From Oribacterium sp. NK2B42 (GTDB lineage: Bacteria > Bacillota > Clostridia > Lachnospirales > Lachnospiraceae): DNA of 64,000 bases. The notes under the pieces were generated by a model. It saw only the letters and a program-made list of their open reading frames with translations, searched no databases and had not been told where the DNA came from. Shown here one piece after another: positions 15,072 through 23,670 of this stretch (positions are counted from its first letter, which is position 1; each line of letters begins with the position of its first letter). Made by a program: the position numbers and the translations under genes. The stretch lies in the NCBI RefSeq assembly GCF_000424445.1, contig NZ_AUJX01000020.1, positions 1-64,000 of the forward strand, read 5' to 3'.

Positions 15072-16217
15072 TTGAAAGAATTACATATATCCCTAAACGA
15101 ATCCGGACAGCGTCTCGATAAGCTTTTACATAAATATCTGTCCAAGGCAAATACCGGCTTCATATACAAGATGCTAAGAAAAAAGAATATCGTTTTAAAT
15201 GACAAAAAGGCAGAAGGAAAAGAAATCCTGAAGGAGGGGGACTCTGTAAAGATCTATTTTTCAGATGAAACCCTGGCTCTTATGACCGGAGGAAAGCAGG
15301 GCACCTATGAAGCCGGAAACCGGAAAGCAGGTATCCGGGAAAAGTCTGAATCCGGAACCCGAGAAGAACCTAGGGGAAAGTACGAAGCCGGAAACCGGGA
15401 GGCAAGACTCCAAAGAAAGTCTGTTTCCAAAAAGGAGGCCAAAAACACTGCTTCCAAAAAAGAATTCCTTGAATTCTCCAAGGCAACAGGCTCTCAGCTT
15501 GATATCCTGAAAAAACGTATAGTATATGAGGATATGCATCTCCTGGTCATCGATAAACCCCCAGGCTGGATAAGTCAAAGTGATGATTCCGGCGCCCGGT
15601 CTGTCAATGAGATCTGCCTTATGTATCTTATGGATAAAGGTGAGCTTACCGAAAAGCAGCTTGAGACCTTTAAACCGGGTATCGCCAATCGTCTCGACAG
15701 AAACACCTCCGGACTTATTCTTTTCGGAAAAACCCTGCCGGCACTCCAAAGTCTTTCGGAGCTTCTGAGAAAACGTACGGCAGAAAAATATTATCTTGCC
15801 ATTGTGAACGGGAGGCTGGAGGAACCCAAAACCATAAAGGGTTATCTCTCAAAAAATGAAAAGCTCAACAAGGTCACCATAAGGAGGGAGCCTTTTGATG
15901 GTTCGTCAGAGATAAACACAGCCTATGAACCCCTGAAGGTTTCAGACAGTTACACGGTTTTAAAGGTTCACCTTATAACCGGGAAAACCCACCAGATCCG
16001 TGCGCATCTTTCCTCCATAGGACATTGCATAATCGGAGATCCGAAATACGGTGACCCGAAGGTGAATAGTTTCTACAAAAAGAATCTTTCTTTGGATCAT
16101 CAGCTGCTGCATTCCTGGCAGCTGGCATTTCCCGGGAATCTCAGCGGCGTTCTGGAACCCCTGGCCGGCAAAACCCTGACGGCTGACCCGCCTGCAGAAT
16201 TTAAATCATTTTTGTAA
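15072..16217 (+). CDS. RluA-family pseudouridine synthase with internal insert
   Basis: 381 residues, TTG start 8-9 nt after AGGAG. An N-terminal S4 RNA-binding domain (1-65) is followed by an unusual charged insert (about 75-140) and then the RluA catalytic domain with GIANRLDRNTSGL (catalytic Asp in RLDRNTSG), KYYLAIVNG and GKTHQIRAHL. Family members isomerise uridines in 23S rRNA or tRNA; the C/D subgroup is likely but the target cannot be read from sequence. The insert contains a repeated TYEAGNRKAG / KYEAGNREAR unit encoded by a partly duplicated DNA segment (15306-15323 and 15380-15397). Confidence 0.88.
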   Translation: MKELHISLNESGQRLDKLLHKYLSKANTGFIYKMLRKKNIVLNDKKAEGKEILKEGDSVKIYFSDETLALMTGGKQGTYEAGNRKAGIREKSESGTREEPRGKYEAGNREARLQRKSVSKKEAKNTASKKEFLEFSKATGSQLDILKKRIVYEDMHLLVIDKPPGWISQSDDSGARSVNEICLMYLMDKGELTEKQLETFKPGIANRLDRNTSGLILFGKTLPALQSLSELLRKRTAEKYYLAIVNGRLEEPKTIKGYLSKNEKLNKVTIRREPFDGSSEINTAYEPLKVSDSYTVLKVHLITGKTHQIRAHLSSIGHCIIGDPKYGDPKVNSFYKKNLSLDHQLLHSWQLAFPGNLSGVLEPLAGKTLTADPPAEFKSFL

Positions 16218-16226
16218 AGCCCTGAC

Positions 16227-16276
16227 ACAAAACATATAGTCTTCAAGTGGAATGATCAATTCCGCATATGTTTTGT
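16227..16276. other. Intergenic hairpin
   Basis: ACAAAACATAT (16227-16237) pairs with ATATGTTTTGT (16266-16276), and an inner GGAAT/ATTCC adds to it. No T-run follows. It may stabilise or end the rluA-family transcript. Confidence 0.5.
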
Positions 16277-16373
16277 ATAAGGACTTTTCTAGTCTGTTTT
16301 CAGACCTTACGCTTTTTGCGATTATGTGCTATTTTCTTTTTGGTTATAAACACATCCCTCGGAAAGAGGTTAA

Positions 16374-18074
16374 ATGTTAGCAAAAATAAACAGTGCCGGC
16401 TTATCCGGCATGGATGGCTTTCTTGTTTCTGTCGAGGTGGACGAAAGTGACGGCCTTCCTAAATCCATAATCGTCGGCAATGTTTCCGCCTCGGTGAGAG
16501 AGGCTCTGGACCGTTGTCAGGTAGCCCTCCGAAATGCGGGCATAAATATTCCTCCCAAAAGACTTACCATAAATCTGGCACCTGCCGACAGGCGGAAAGA
16601 CGGAACCCATTTTGATCTGGCCATAGCCGCCGGCATTCTTAAATCAATCTTTCTGGATAATGATTTCTCCCTGGAGGATTATGGCTTTGTGGGAGAACTG
16701 GGGCTTGACGGCAGGATACGACATGTGAACGGAATCCTGCCTATTGTTACAGAAATGAAAAAGGCCGGATTAAAAGGTGCAGTTGTCCCTAAGACCGATG
16801 TCCAGGAGGCCCTGGTAGTCTCAAGGATGGATATCCTGGGTGTGGAGGATCTCATCGATCTCTGCACCATCATCGCAAGCAGAGAAAGCTTTTCCGGTCA
16901 TCCCAGGGAAACACCCATGATACAAAAATCAGAGGAGTCCTATGATGTGGATTTTTCAGATATCCACGGCCAGTCATTCTCGGTGAGAGCAGCACTTATC
17001 GCCGCTTCAGGCGGACATAACCTGCTTCTTTCCGGTGTAGCCGGCTCCGGCAAAACCATGATCGCGAGAAGGATCCCCACCATACTTCCCGAACTCACAA
17101 GAGAAGAGAATATCGAGATCACCAAAGTCTATTCCATAGCAGGACTCCTTCCCGAAGGTTCGGCTCTTATGAACCGTCGTCCCTTCAGAACCCCTCATCA
17201 CACCATTACCACACCGTCTCTCGTTGGCGGATCCTCGCCCTCAGGTGTTGTGCCCGGGGAGATAGCATTGGCATCAAAGGGTGTGCTTTTTCTGGACGAA
17301 CTTCCTCTTTTTTCAAAATCTTCCATAGAAGCCCTGAGGCAGCCTCTGGAAGAAAAAAAGGTGGTCATCAATCGTCTGAACGGCAGCTTTCTGTATCCCG
17401 CAGACTGTATGCTGGTGGCAGCCATGAATCCGTGTCCCTGCGGTTATTACCCGGACAGAAACAAATGCCACTGCACCGAAAGCCAGATCCGTCACTATCA
17501 GAGAGGCATATCCAAACCCATTCTGGAACGAATCGATCTTTGCGTTGAAGCATCCCCTGTAAGCTTCGAGGAAGCCACCAGCAGTAAAGCCTCTGTAAGC
17601 TCTGCGGAGCTCCGGAATAAGGTTCAGAAAGCCCGCGCTATCCAAAAAATACGTTTTGAAAACTGTAGTCATCTGCATGTTAACGCTGACATGAGTGCAA
17701 AGGATATAGAAAAATTCTGTCCGCTGAATGATGAAAGTAAAAGCTTCATAGGAAAGATATTTGAACTTAAATCCCTGTCCATGAGAACCTATCACAAGGT
17801 TCTGAAGGTAGCCAGAACCATAGCGGATCTTGAGGGAGTAGCAGACATAAGCATTAGCCACCTGAGCGAAGCAGTGAGCTACAGAGGACTGGAGGATCAC
17901 TTGTATGGTGCAGTAGAAACAGGAGTACTGTCTTCAGGTTTTTCGGGAACCTACGGAAAAGTCTTTACTAAGGTGACCGTAAGAAACACCCAAAAAACCG
18001 ATTCAAAAGTCAGGCAGAATAAGCGATCTGTTTCCGGAATCACAGATTTATCGGAAGAGAGGTGCAGCCTATGA
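16374..18074 (+). CDS. comM: YifB/ComM-family Mg-chelatase-like AAA+ ATPase
   Basis: 566 residues. The N-terminal Lon-substrate-binding-like domain (1-190) has the family string LTINLAPADRRKDGTHFDLAIA. The AAA+ core has the Walker A GVAGSGKTM (about 220-228), the Walker B GVLFLDELP and the CPCGYY zinc-like motif typical of ComM. The C-terminal domain carries SMRTYHKVLKVARTIADLEG. ComM is a helicase that promotes branch migration when imported DNA recombines. The start follows GGAAAGAGG. It overlaps dprA by 4 bases (ATGA), linking two transformation-related functions. Confidence 0.93.
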   Translation: MLAKINSAGLSGMDGFLVSVEVDESDGLPKSIIVGNVSASVREALDRCQVALRNAGINIPPKRLTINLAPADRRKDGTHFDLAIAAGILKSIFLDNDFSLEDYGFVGELGLDGRIRHVNGILPIVTEMKKAGLKGAVVPKTDVQEALVVSRMDILGVEDLIDLCTIIASRESFSGHPRETPMIQKSEESYDVDFSDIHGQSFSVRAALIAASGGHNLLLSGVAGSGKTMIARRIPTILPELTREENIEITKVYSIAGLLPEGSALMNRRPFRTPHHTITTPSLVGGSSPSGVVPGEIALASKGVLFLDELPLFSKSSIEALRQPLEEKKVVINRLNGSFLYPADCMLVAAMNPCPCGYYPDRNKCHCTESQIRHYQRGISKPILERIDLCVEASPVSFEEATSSKASVSSAELRNKVQKARAIQKIRFENCSHLHVNADMSAKDIEKFCPLNDESKSFIGKIFELKSLSMRTYHKVLKVARTIADLEGVADISISHLSEAVSYRGLEDHLYGAVETGVLSSGFSGTYGKVFTKVTVRNTQKTDSKVRQNKRSVSGITDLSEERCSL

Positions 18075-18973
18075 CAGCCCGGGACATTAATTTCAAAAAC
18101 GAGATACGGGAGCTGACACCACTGGACAGAGAATACCCTGAACGTTTACGCATGATACCAAATCCTCCCTCAACTCTTTATGTAAAAGGCAAGCTGCCTC
18201 CCGATGACCAGCCGACAGTTGCCATCATCGGTTCCAGAACAGCAACGGAATACGGACTTGATGTAGCGAGAACCTTTGGCAGAGTACTGGCATCCCGGGG
18301 TGTAGGCATCGTCAGCGGCATGGCTCTGGGAGCCGACAGTGCAGGACAGTGGGGCGCCCTTGACGGAAAAGGCAGTACATATGCAGTTCTCGGAAGCGGC
18401 ATAAACATCTGTTATCCCGCAAGAAACTACAGGCTTTATGATGAAATACTGAAAAACGACGGAGGGATAATGTCGGAAGTCCCTTTGGACTCACCGCCTC
18501 TTCCAAAACAATTCGCCTCCAGAAACAGGATCATCTCGGCACTATCCGATATCGTGGTAGTAATAGAAGCGAGAGAACGCTCCGGCACCTCCATTACCGT
18601 CAACAACGCTCTCGAACAGGGTAAACAAATCTTCGCCCTTCCCGGGCGCATCACGGACCCCATGTCAAAGGGCTGTCTCCAACTCATCAAAGAAGGTGCC
18701 GAAATCCTGACCTCACCTGAAGACCTTCTGGAATACCTTCACCTGAAAACCCGGGGCGAGCAGCTGATCCTGGAAAAAGACACCTCGGTTCTGAACCCAA
18801 AACAGAAAGCCGTCTACGATATCCTTGAAACTGACGCTGCCCACCTCGACACCCTCGTCCCGAAATGCGGCATGCCGGTTCCCGAACTAACCGCAATTTT
18901 ACTGGAGTTGGAGATTCTCGGTTTTTCCGAATGCACAAAAACAGGATTCTACAGAAGAAAAATCTCGTTATAA
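18071..18973 (+). CDS. dprA: DNA-processing protein DprA
   Basis: 300 residues. The ATG at 18071 is preferred over a GTG at 18062 because it forms the ATGA overlap with the comM stop and sits at good spacing from GAGAGG. The Rossmann-like DprA core is visible: TVAIIGSRTATEYG, GIVSGMALGADSAG, GSGINICYPARN and SRNRIISALSD, with GSGTSITVNNALEQGK near its end. The C-terminal winged-helix-like part (about 235-300) is present. DprA loads RecA on incoming single-stranded DNA. Natural competence of the host is not shown by this alone. Confidence 0.94.
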   Translation: MTARDINFKNEIRELTPLDREYPERLRMIPNPPSTLYVKGKLPPDDQPTVAIIGSRTATEYGLDVARTFGRVLASRGVGIVSGMALGADSAGQWGALDGKGSTYAVLGSGINICYPARNYRLYDEILKNDGGIMSEVPLDSPPLPKQFASRNRIISALSDIVVVIEARERSGTSITVNNALEQGKQIFALPGRITDPMSKGCLQLIKEGAEILTSPEDLLEYLHLKTRGEQLILEKDTSVLNPKQKAVYDILETDAAHLDTLVPKCGMPVPELTAILLELEILGFSECTKTGFYRRKISL

Positions 18974-18983
18974 ATGAAAATTA

Positions 18984-19012
18984 TTGACAAGACTCTTTCA
19001 GAGCAATAGAAT
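18984..19012 (+). promoter_or_regulatory. Promoter of the thrS T-box transcript
   Basis: TTGACA (18984-18989), 17-bp spacer, TAGAAT (19007-19012). It is followed by a small hairpin (CTTCCG/CGGAAG, about 19033-19048) and the T-box leader. Confidence 0.75.
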
Positions 19013-19057
19013 AATGCCGTCTTTAAATTTTAACTTCCGAACCGGAAGTGCCTTAAA

Positions 19058-19285
19058 TCGTTGACGAGGACAGTAGCTTTTTCAGCCTGCTTCAGAGAGG
19101 AGCCGTTTGGTGCGAGGCTTCGCAGAAGAAAATGCGAAAACCACCTCCGAGAGGTCTTTAATCAGACCCGTTGATCACGTTATAATCAGTAAAAGTGGTT
19201 GTTGCATAACGCAGCAGCAATTTGGGTGGAACCGCGAACTTATCGTCCCAATCTATGACTACAGTCATGGGTTGGGACGTTTCAT
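19058..19285 (+). promoter_or_regulatory. T-box riboswitch, threonine (specifier ACC)
   Basis: The leader starts with the usual stem I 5' sequence (GACGAGGACAGTAG) and holds the invariant T-box TTGGGTGGAACCGCG at 19222-19236, which pairs with the uncharged tRNA acceptor end. The specifier is most likely ACC at 19140-19142 (Thr), in the 3' side of stem I before CCTCCGAG. The terminator stem is CGTCCCAA (19244-19251) with TTGGGACG (19272-19279) followed by TTTC. Low charging of tRNA-Thr would favour read-through into thrS. Confidence 0.93.
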
Positions 19286-19337
19286 TATAAAAAAGCTTCC
19301 CCAAAGGGCTTTTCTATCTAAACAAAGGAGAACCAAA

Positions 19338-21224
19338 ATGGAAAAAGAAGAGATTTTAAAGGTGTATCGTCATTCTCTTGCACACATCCTTGCAAAAGCT
19401 GTCATCGAAATCTACGGCAAAGAAGTACAGTACGCTATCGGACCCGAGATCGAGGACGGAGCTTACTATGACTTTGCATTACCCGAGGGCAAGACAATAA
19501 CCGACAAGGATTTCAAGCAGATTGAGAGCAAGATGCGCGAGATCATAAAGAGAAGAGAAGACTGGACCCGTAAGGAAGTATCCAAGGCTGAAGCTCTTGA
19601 TATATTCAAGGATCAGAAGTTCAAAACCGAGCTTATCAATGATCTTCCTGAGGACGAGATCATTACCATCTACTATACAGGCGAAGATTATGTTGACCTC
19701 TGCCGCGGACCTCACGTAGACAATTCACAGGAGCTTATGAGCGCAGCCTTCGAGCTTCACGCAGCTTCCATGGCTTACTGGAGAGGCGACGAGAAGAGAG
19801 ACAAGCTTCAGAGAGTTTACTTCTATGCATTCCCAAACAAGGATGAGCTCAAGCAGCACATCAAGCTCATCGAGGAAGCAAGAGAGCGTGACCACAAGAA
19901 GATCGGTGCTCAGCTCGAGCTTTTCATGTTTGACGAGACGGCTCCAGGTATGCCATACTGGCTCCCGCGCGGATGGGTGATGTATCAGACTCTCCTTAAG
20001 TACAGCCGCGAACTTCAGAAGGCTCACGGATACACAGAGATTTCAGCTCCGCTTATCAATAACAAGAAGCTCTGGCTCATCAGCGGACACTGGGCACATT
20101 ATCTCAACAATATGTTCATTGTTCCCGGTATCGAAGGCCACCTCGCAGCAGACGCTGACATAAACGGCGTCATCGAGAACCTTAAGAACCAGGAAGAGGC
20201 ACCTAAGGCTGTAAAGATCATGGCAGGTTCCGTTGTTTACAACCGTGAGAACCTTGACACCATGGCAGCAAAGCCTATGAACTGTCCCAATGCCATGATG
20301 ACCTTCAAGCGCAAGAATCGTTCCTACAAGGAGCTTCCTATCCGTTACAGCGAGTATGACGTTCTTCACCGTAAGGAGAAGTCCGGTCAGATGAACGGCC
20401 TTTTCCGTGTTCAGGAGTTCCGTCAGGATGATGACCATACATTCGTAATGGAATCTCAGATCAAGGATGAGATCAAGGATATCATCTCAATCGCAGATGA
20501 AATCTACACAACCTTTGGTGTCACATACCGTGCAGAGCTTTCAACCCGTCCTGATGATTTCATGGGCGATATCGAGGTTTGGAACCAGGCAGAAGCTGAT
20601 CTCAAGGAAATCCTCACAGAGCAGTACGGTGAAGACGGTTTCGAGATCAACGAGGGTGACGGAGCTTTCTACGGTCCGAAGATCGACCTTCAGATCAAGG
20701 ATGCTCTCGGAAGAGAATGGCAGTGCGGAACTATCCAGCTTGACTTCCAGCTTCCTCACAACTTCGGTCTCACCTACATCAATGACCAGGGTGAGTCAGT
20801 TATGCCTGTAGTTATCCATCGCGCTATCTACGGTTCACTTGAGCGATTCATCGGTATTGTCATCGAGAACTTCAAGGGAATGTTCCCATTCTGGCTGAAC
20901 CCGTATCAGGTGGGTATCGTTCCTATCCGTGAGAGCCACAATGAATACGCAAAGAAGGTTGAAGAAGCTCTTACAGCAGCAGGTGTTCGTGTTGAGGCTG
21001 ATTACTCAGACAACAACATGAAGACCAAGATCAAAGGCTTCAAGAACTTCAAGGATCCTTATATCCTTGTTCTCGGTGATAAGGAGGCAGAGGAGAATAC
21101 TGTTTCCATCAATATCCGCGGAACCAACAAGCAGGTTCAGAATGTTCCTCTTGATAAGTTCGTTGAGATCTGTAAGAAGCTTAATGCAGAACATACTCTT
21201 GAGCTTCCGGAGAACTTCGACTGA
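19338..21224 (+). CDS. thrS: Threonyl-tRNA synthetase lacking the TGS domain
   Basis: 628 residues starting MEKEEILKVYRHSLAH after AAAGGAG; upstream in-frame codons belong to the T-box. The editing domain has HSLAH (12-16) and CRGPH (122-126). The class II catalytic core has zinc ligands Cys316 (MNCP), the His of DDDHTFV and the His of VIHRAIYGSLERF. The anticodon-binding domain (about 525-620) is complete. The usual N-terminal TGS domain of about 60 residues is missing, and about 45 extra residues (about 262-308) are inserted before the zinc cysteine. MNCPNAMM replaces the common MNCPGH. Regulation is by the T-box. Confidence 0.96.
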   Translation: MEKEEILKVYRHSLAHILAKAVIEIYGKEVQYAIGPEIEDGAYYDFALPEGKTITDKDFKQIESKMREIIKRREDWTRKEVSKAEALDIFKDQKFKTELINDLPEDEIITIYYTGEDYVDLCRGPHVDNSQELMSAAFELHAASMAYWRGDEKRDKLQRVYFYAFPNKDELKQHIKLIEEARERDHKKIGAQLELFMFDETAPGMPYWLPRGWVMYQTLLKYSRELQKAHGYTEISAPLINNKKLWLISGHWAHYLNNMFIVPGIEGHLAADADINGVIENLKNQEEAPKAVKIMAGSVVYNRENLDTMAAKPMNCPNAMMTFKRKNRSYKELPIRYSEYDVLHRKEKSGQMNGLFRVQEFRQDDDHTFVMESQIKDEIKDIISIADEIYTTFGVTYRAELSTRPDDFMGDIEVWNQAEADLKEILTEQYGEDGFEINEGDGAFYGPKIDLQIKDALGREWQCGTIQLDFQLPHNFGLTYINDQGESVMPVVIHRAIYGSLERFIGIVIENFKGMFPFWLNPYQVGIVPIRESHNEYAKKVEEALTAAGVRVEADYSDNNMKTKIKGFKNFKDPYILVLGDKEAEENTVSINIRGTNKQVQNVPLDKFVEICKKLNAEHTLELPENFD

Positions 21225-21334
21225 TACCTTAAGTAAATTTAGATATTTAATCCTGTATGGGCAAAATGATTTTCTGCCCATATAGGATTTATACATAATA
21301 CCGTAACACTAATAGATATAAAGGTAATTCATAG

Positions 21335-23329
21335 ATGTCAAATAGCTTAATCATTGTTGAGTCTCCTGCAAAGGTTAAGACCATAAAAAAATTTCTTGGA
21401 AAAACTTATACTGTGGATGCCACCATGGGTCATCTCATAGATATGCCGAAGAGTTCTCTCGGTGTAGATTTAGATAATGATTACGAACCGAAGTACATAA
21501 CCATCCGCGGTAAAGGTGAGCTTCTTTCCAAGTTGAAAAAAGAAGCCAAAAAAGCCGATAAGATATATCTCGCAACCGACCCGGATCGCGAGGGAGAGGC
21601 CATAAGCTGGCATCTCAAAAACGAGCTTGATAAGGATGCCTCCAACAAAGACAAAATATCCCGTATAACCTTTAACGAGATCACAAAGAATGCTGTTAAG
21701 AACGCGATCAAGAGTCCCAGAGAGATTGACATGGATCTCGTTAATGCCCAGCAGGCCCGCAGAGTCATAGACCGACTGGTGGGCTACACCATAAGCCCTT
21801 TACTATGGAAGAAAATCCGCAAAGGACTTTCAGCAGGACGTGTACAGTCTGTAGCTCTTCGTATGATCTGCGACCGTGAAGCAGAAATTGCAGCCTTCAC
21901 ACCTGAAGAGTACTGGTCTCTTGATGCCCACCTTCTTCATGGCAAAAAGAAATTAACCGCTGCTTTTTACGGCAAAGATAAAAAAATGGCTCTGCCGGAT
22001 GAAGCATCCGTTGACGATGTCATAAAGCATATCAGCAAAACAGATTTCACTATTTCCGATATCAAAAAATCCGAACGCCGAAAGAAAGCCCCTCTGCCTT
22101 TTACCACAAGTACCATGCAGCAGGAGGCTGCCAAGTCTCTCGGATTTGCAACAAGCAAAACCATGAAGCTTGCCCAGACTCTCTACGAGGATGGTTACAT
22201 AACCTATCTTCGTACCGACAGTACCCGTATCTCGGTTGAAGCTGATGCAGCAGCAAAAATCTTCATATCCGATAAATACGGTGAAGAGTACGTAAACGGC
22301 GGTTCGCAGGATGCCAGCAAGCCTCAGGAACCGGAAGTAAAGATCCAGGATGCTCACGAAGCTATCCGTCCTACAGATCTTGACCTGACACCGGAAGAAG
22401 CTAAATCAAAACTCCAGAGAGATGAAGCCCGTCTTTATACTCTTGTATACAAGCGTTTTCTCGCAAGTCGCATGACCTCTGCCGTATATGACACTGAATC
22501 CGTAAAGCTTGATGCCAAAGGCTATGTCTTTACATTAAACGGATCAAAACTTAAGTTTGACGGTTTCCTGTCTGTATATATGTCAGAAGAGGATAAGGCC
22601 GATAAGGATGTATCCCTTCCGGAAATGAAGGAAGGTGAAAAGCTCAGTTTCCAGAGTTTTGATAAGGAACAGCATTTCACCCAGCCTCCTGCCCACTACA
22701 CAGAAGCTTCTCTTGTAAAGACACTGGAAGAAGACGGTATCGGCAGACCTTCTACTTATGCTCCTACCATCGGCACACTGCTGGCAAGAAGATATATCAC
22801 GAAGGAAAAGAAGAATATCTTCGTCACAGAGCTTGGACAGGCTGTAGATGACATGATGCAAAAGAATTTTCCGACCATTGTGGATACAGCTTTCACTGCC
22901 AACATGGAATCACTTCTGGATACTGTTGCAAACGGCAACATCAGCTGGAAGACCCTGGTTGAGAATTTCTATCCGGATCTGTCACAGGCAGTTGAAAAGG
23001 CTCATCAGGAGGTTGAAAAGATCACCATCCGTGATGAAGAAACAGATATTGAATGTGATAAATGCGGACGAAAGATGGTTATAAAATACGGACCTCACGG
23101 CAAGTTCCTGGCTTGTCCCGGGTTCCCTGACTGCATGAACACCAAGCCATATGTGGAATACGCAGGTTTTGTATGTCCTGATTGCGGATCCGAATGTGTA
23201 AAACGTCGTTCAAAGAAGGGTCGTATTTTCTACAGCTGTTCAAATTATCCGGAGTGCAATTACATGACCTGGAACAAACCTAAAGATGCAACAGCAGGGG
23301 AGAAGAAGGACGGCGAGATCATGTGCTGA
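21335..23329 (+). CDS. topA: DNA topoisomerase I
   Basis: 664 residues of a type IA topoisomerase. It has the TOPRIM domain (SLIIVESPAKVKTIKKFLG and DPDREGEAISWHL), the active-site tyrosine in YLRTDSTR (near residue 292), and IGRPSTYAPTIG. Two C-terminal zinc ribbons follow: CDKCGRKM with CPGFPDC, and CPDCGSECVKRRSKKGRIFYSCSNYPEC. It relaxes negative supercoils. It is somewhat shorter than the 690-720 residues common in Firmicutes. The ATG follows AAGG. Downstream lie dispersed repeats rather than codY, which often follows topA in other Firmicutes. Confidence 0.96.
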   Translation: MSNSLIIVESPAKVKTIKKFLGKTYTVDATMGHLIDMPKSSLGVDLDNDYEPKYITIRGKGELLSKLKKEAKKADKIYLATDPDREGEAISWHLKNELDKDASNKDKISRITFNEITKNAVKNAIKSPREIDMDLVNAQQARRVIDRLVGYTISPLLWKKIRKGLSAGRVQSVALRMICDREAEIAAFTPEEYWSLDAHLLHGKKKLTAAFYGKDKKMALPDEASVDDVIKHISKTDFTISDIKKSERRKKAPLPFTTSTMQQEAAKSLGFATSKTMKLAQTLYEDGYITYLRTDSTRISVEADAAAKIFISDKYGEEYVNGGSQDASKPQEPEVKIQDAHEAIRPTDLDLTPEEAKSKLQRDEARLYTLVYKRFLASRMTSAVYDTESVKLDAKGYVFTLNGSKLKFDGFLSVYMSEEDKADKDVSLPEMKEGEKLSFQSFDKEQHFTQPPAHYTEASLVKTLEEDGIGRPSTYAPTIGTLLARRYITKEKKNIFVTELGQAVDDMMQKNFPTIVDTAFTANMESLLDTVANGNISWKTLVENFYPDLSQAVEKAHQEVEKITIRDEETDIECDKCGRKMVIKYGPHGKFLACPGFPDCMNTKPYVEYAGFVCPDCGSECVKRRSKKGRIFYSCSNYPECNYMTWNKPKDATAGEKKDGEIMC

Positions 23330-23390
23330 TGAGGAAAGCTCCGTTTTAACCACTTATAATCCTTCAGCCGGGATCAATGCCGAAGCGTCC

Positions 23391-23424
23391 AGGTTTTAAA
23401 TGGATGCTCTCCGGGCTCCGGCGC
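23391..23424. repeat. Dispersed repeat, family of the ftsY-ylxM palindrome
   Basis: The string GGTTTTAAATGGATGCTCTC followed by CGGGCTCCGGCGC is a near copy of the outer arm at 63386-63413. A related hairpin lies at 56563-56606. All three follow the 3' end of a housekeeping gene. Confidence 0.65.
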
Positions 23425-23433
23425 ACTCATGTC

Positions 23434-23483
23434 ACGGCTGAACAGTGACCTTGAATTTACGGCTGAACGATGACCTGAAATTT
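23434..23483. repeat. Two tandem 25-bp units
   Basis: Positions 23434-23458 and 23459-23483 are imperfect direct copies, each starting ACGGCTGAAC and ending GAATTT or AAATTT. The CGGCTGAAC core is shared with the dispersed palindrome at 5287-5345. The pair ends 4 bp before the rpsB -35 box. Confidence 0.7.
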
Positions 23484-23486
23484 AAG

Positions 23487-23515
23487 TTGACACAAAATTA
23501 AATACTATGTTATAT
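23487..23515 (+). promoter_or_regulatory. Promoter of rpsB
   Basis: TTGACA (23487-23492), 17-bp spacer, TTATAT (23510-23515). It is followed by a GTCGCG/CGCGAC hairpin with T-run (23521-23545) at the 5' end of the leader. Confidence 0.75.
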
Positions 23516-23575
23516 TACAAGTCGCGTTTAAAAGGCGCGACTTTTGTGTATCTGCAAAAGTAACATTATAAAGCA

Positions 23576-23643
23576 CATCTGAACGAAAACCGGAATGGTA
23601 CCTGAGAGTACAGGCGACGACGGTGAGCACACACGTTCGGATG
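23576..23643 (+). promoter_or_regulatory. Structured leader before rpsB, candidate S2 autoregulatory site
   Basis: A 10-bp helix with one G-U pair closes the element (23576-23585 with 23634-23643). Inside it a GTAC/GTAC hairpin and a GC-rich segment fit a three-way junction. The element ends about 15 nt before the GGAGG of rpsB. Ribosomal protein S2 leaders that bind S2 are known in several bacterial groups; whether this belongs to one of them I cannot tell. Confidence 0.5.
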
Positions 23644-23670
23644 GAAGATTTTAACCAGGAGGTATTTAAA

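Noticed and set aside
19107-19337. In-frame N-terminal extension of thrS
   Set aside because: This stretch is the T-box leader, with specifier, T-box sequence and terminator stem. The true start has its own AAAGGAG at 19325-19330.
23623-23670. In-frame N-terminal extension of rpsB
   Set aside because: It reads through the closing helix of the leader and the Shine-Dalgarno sequence; S2 begins at [10 protein letters not shown].
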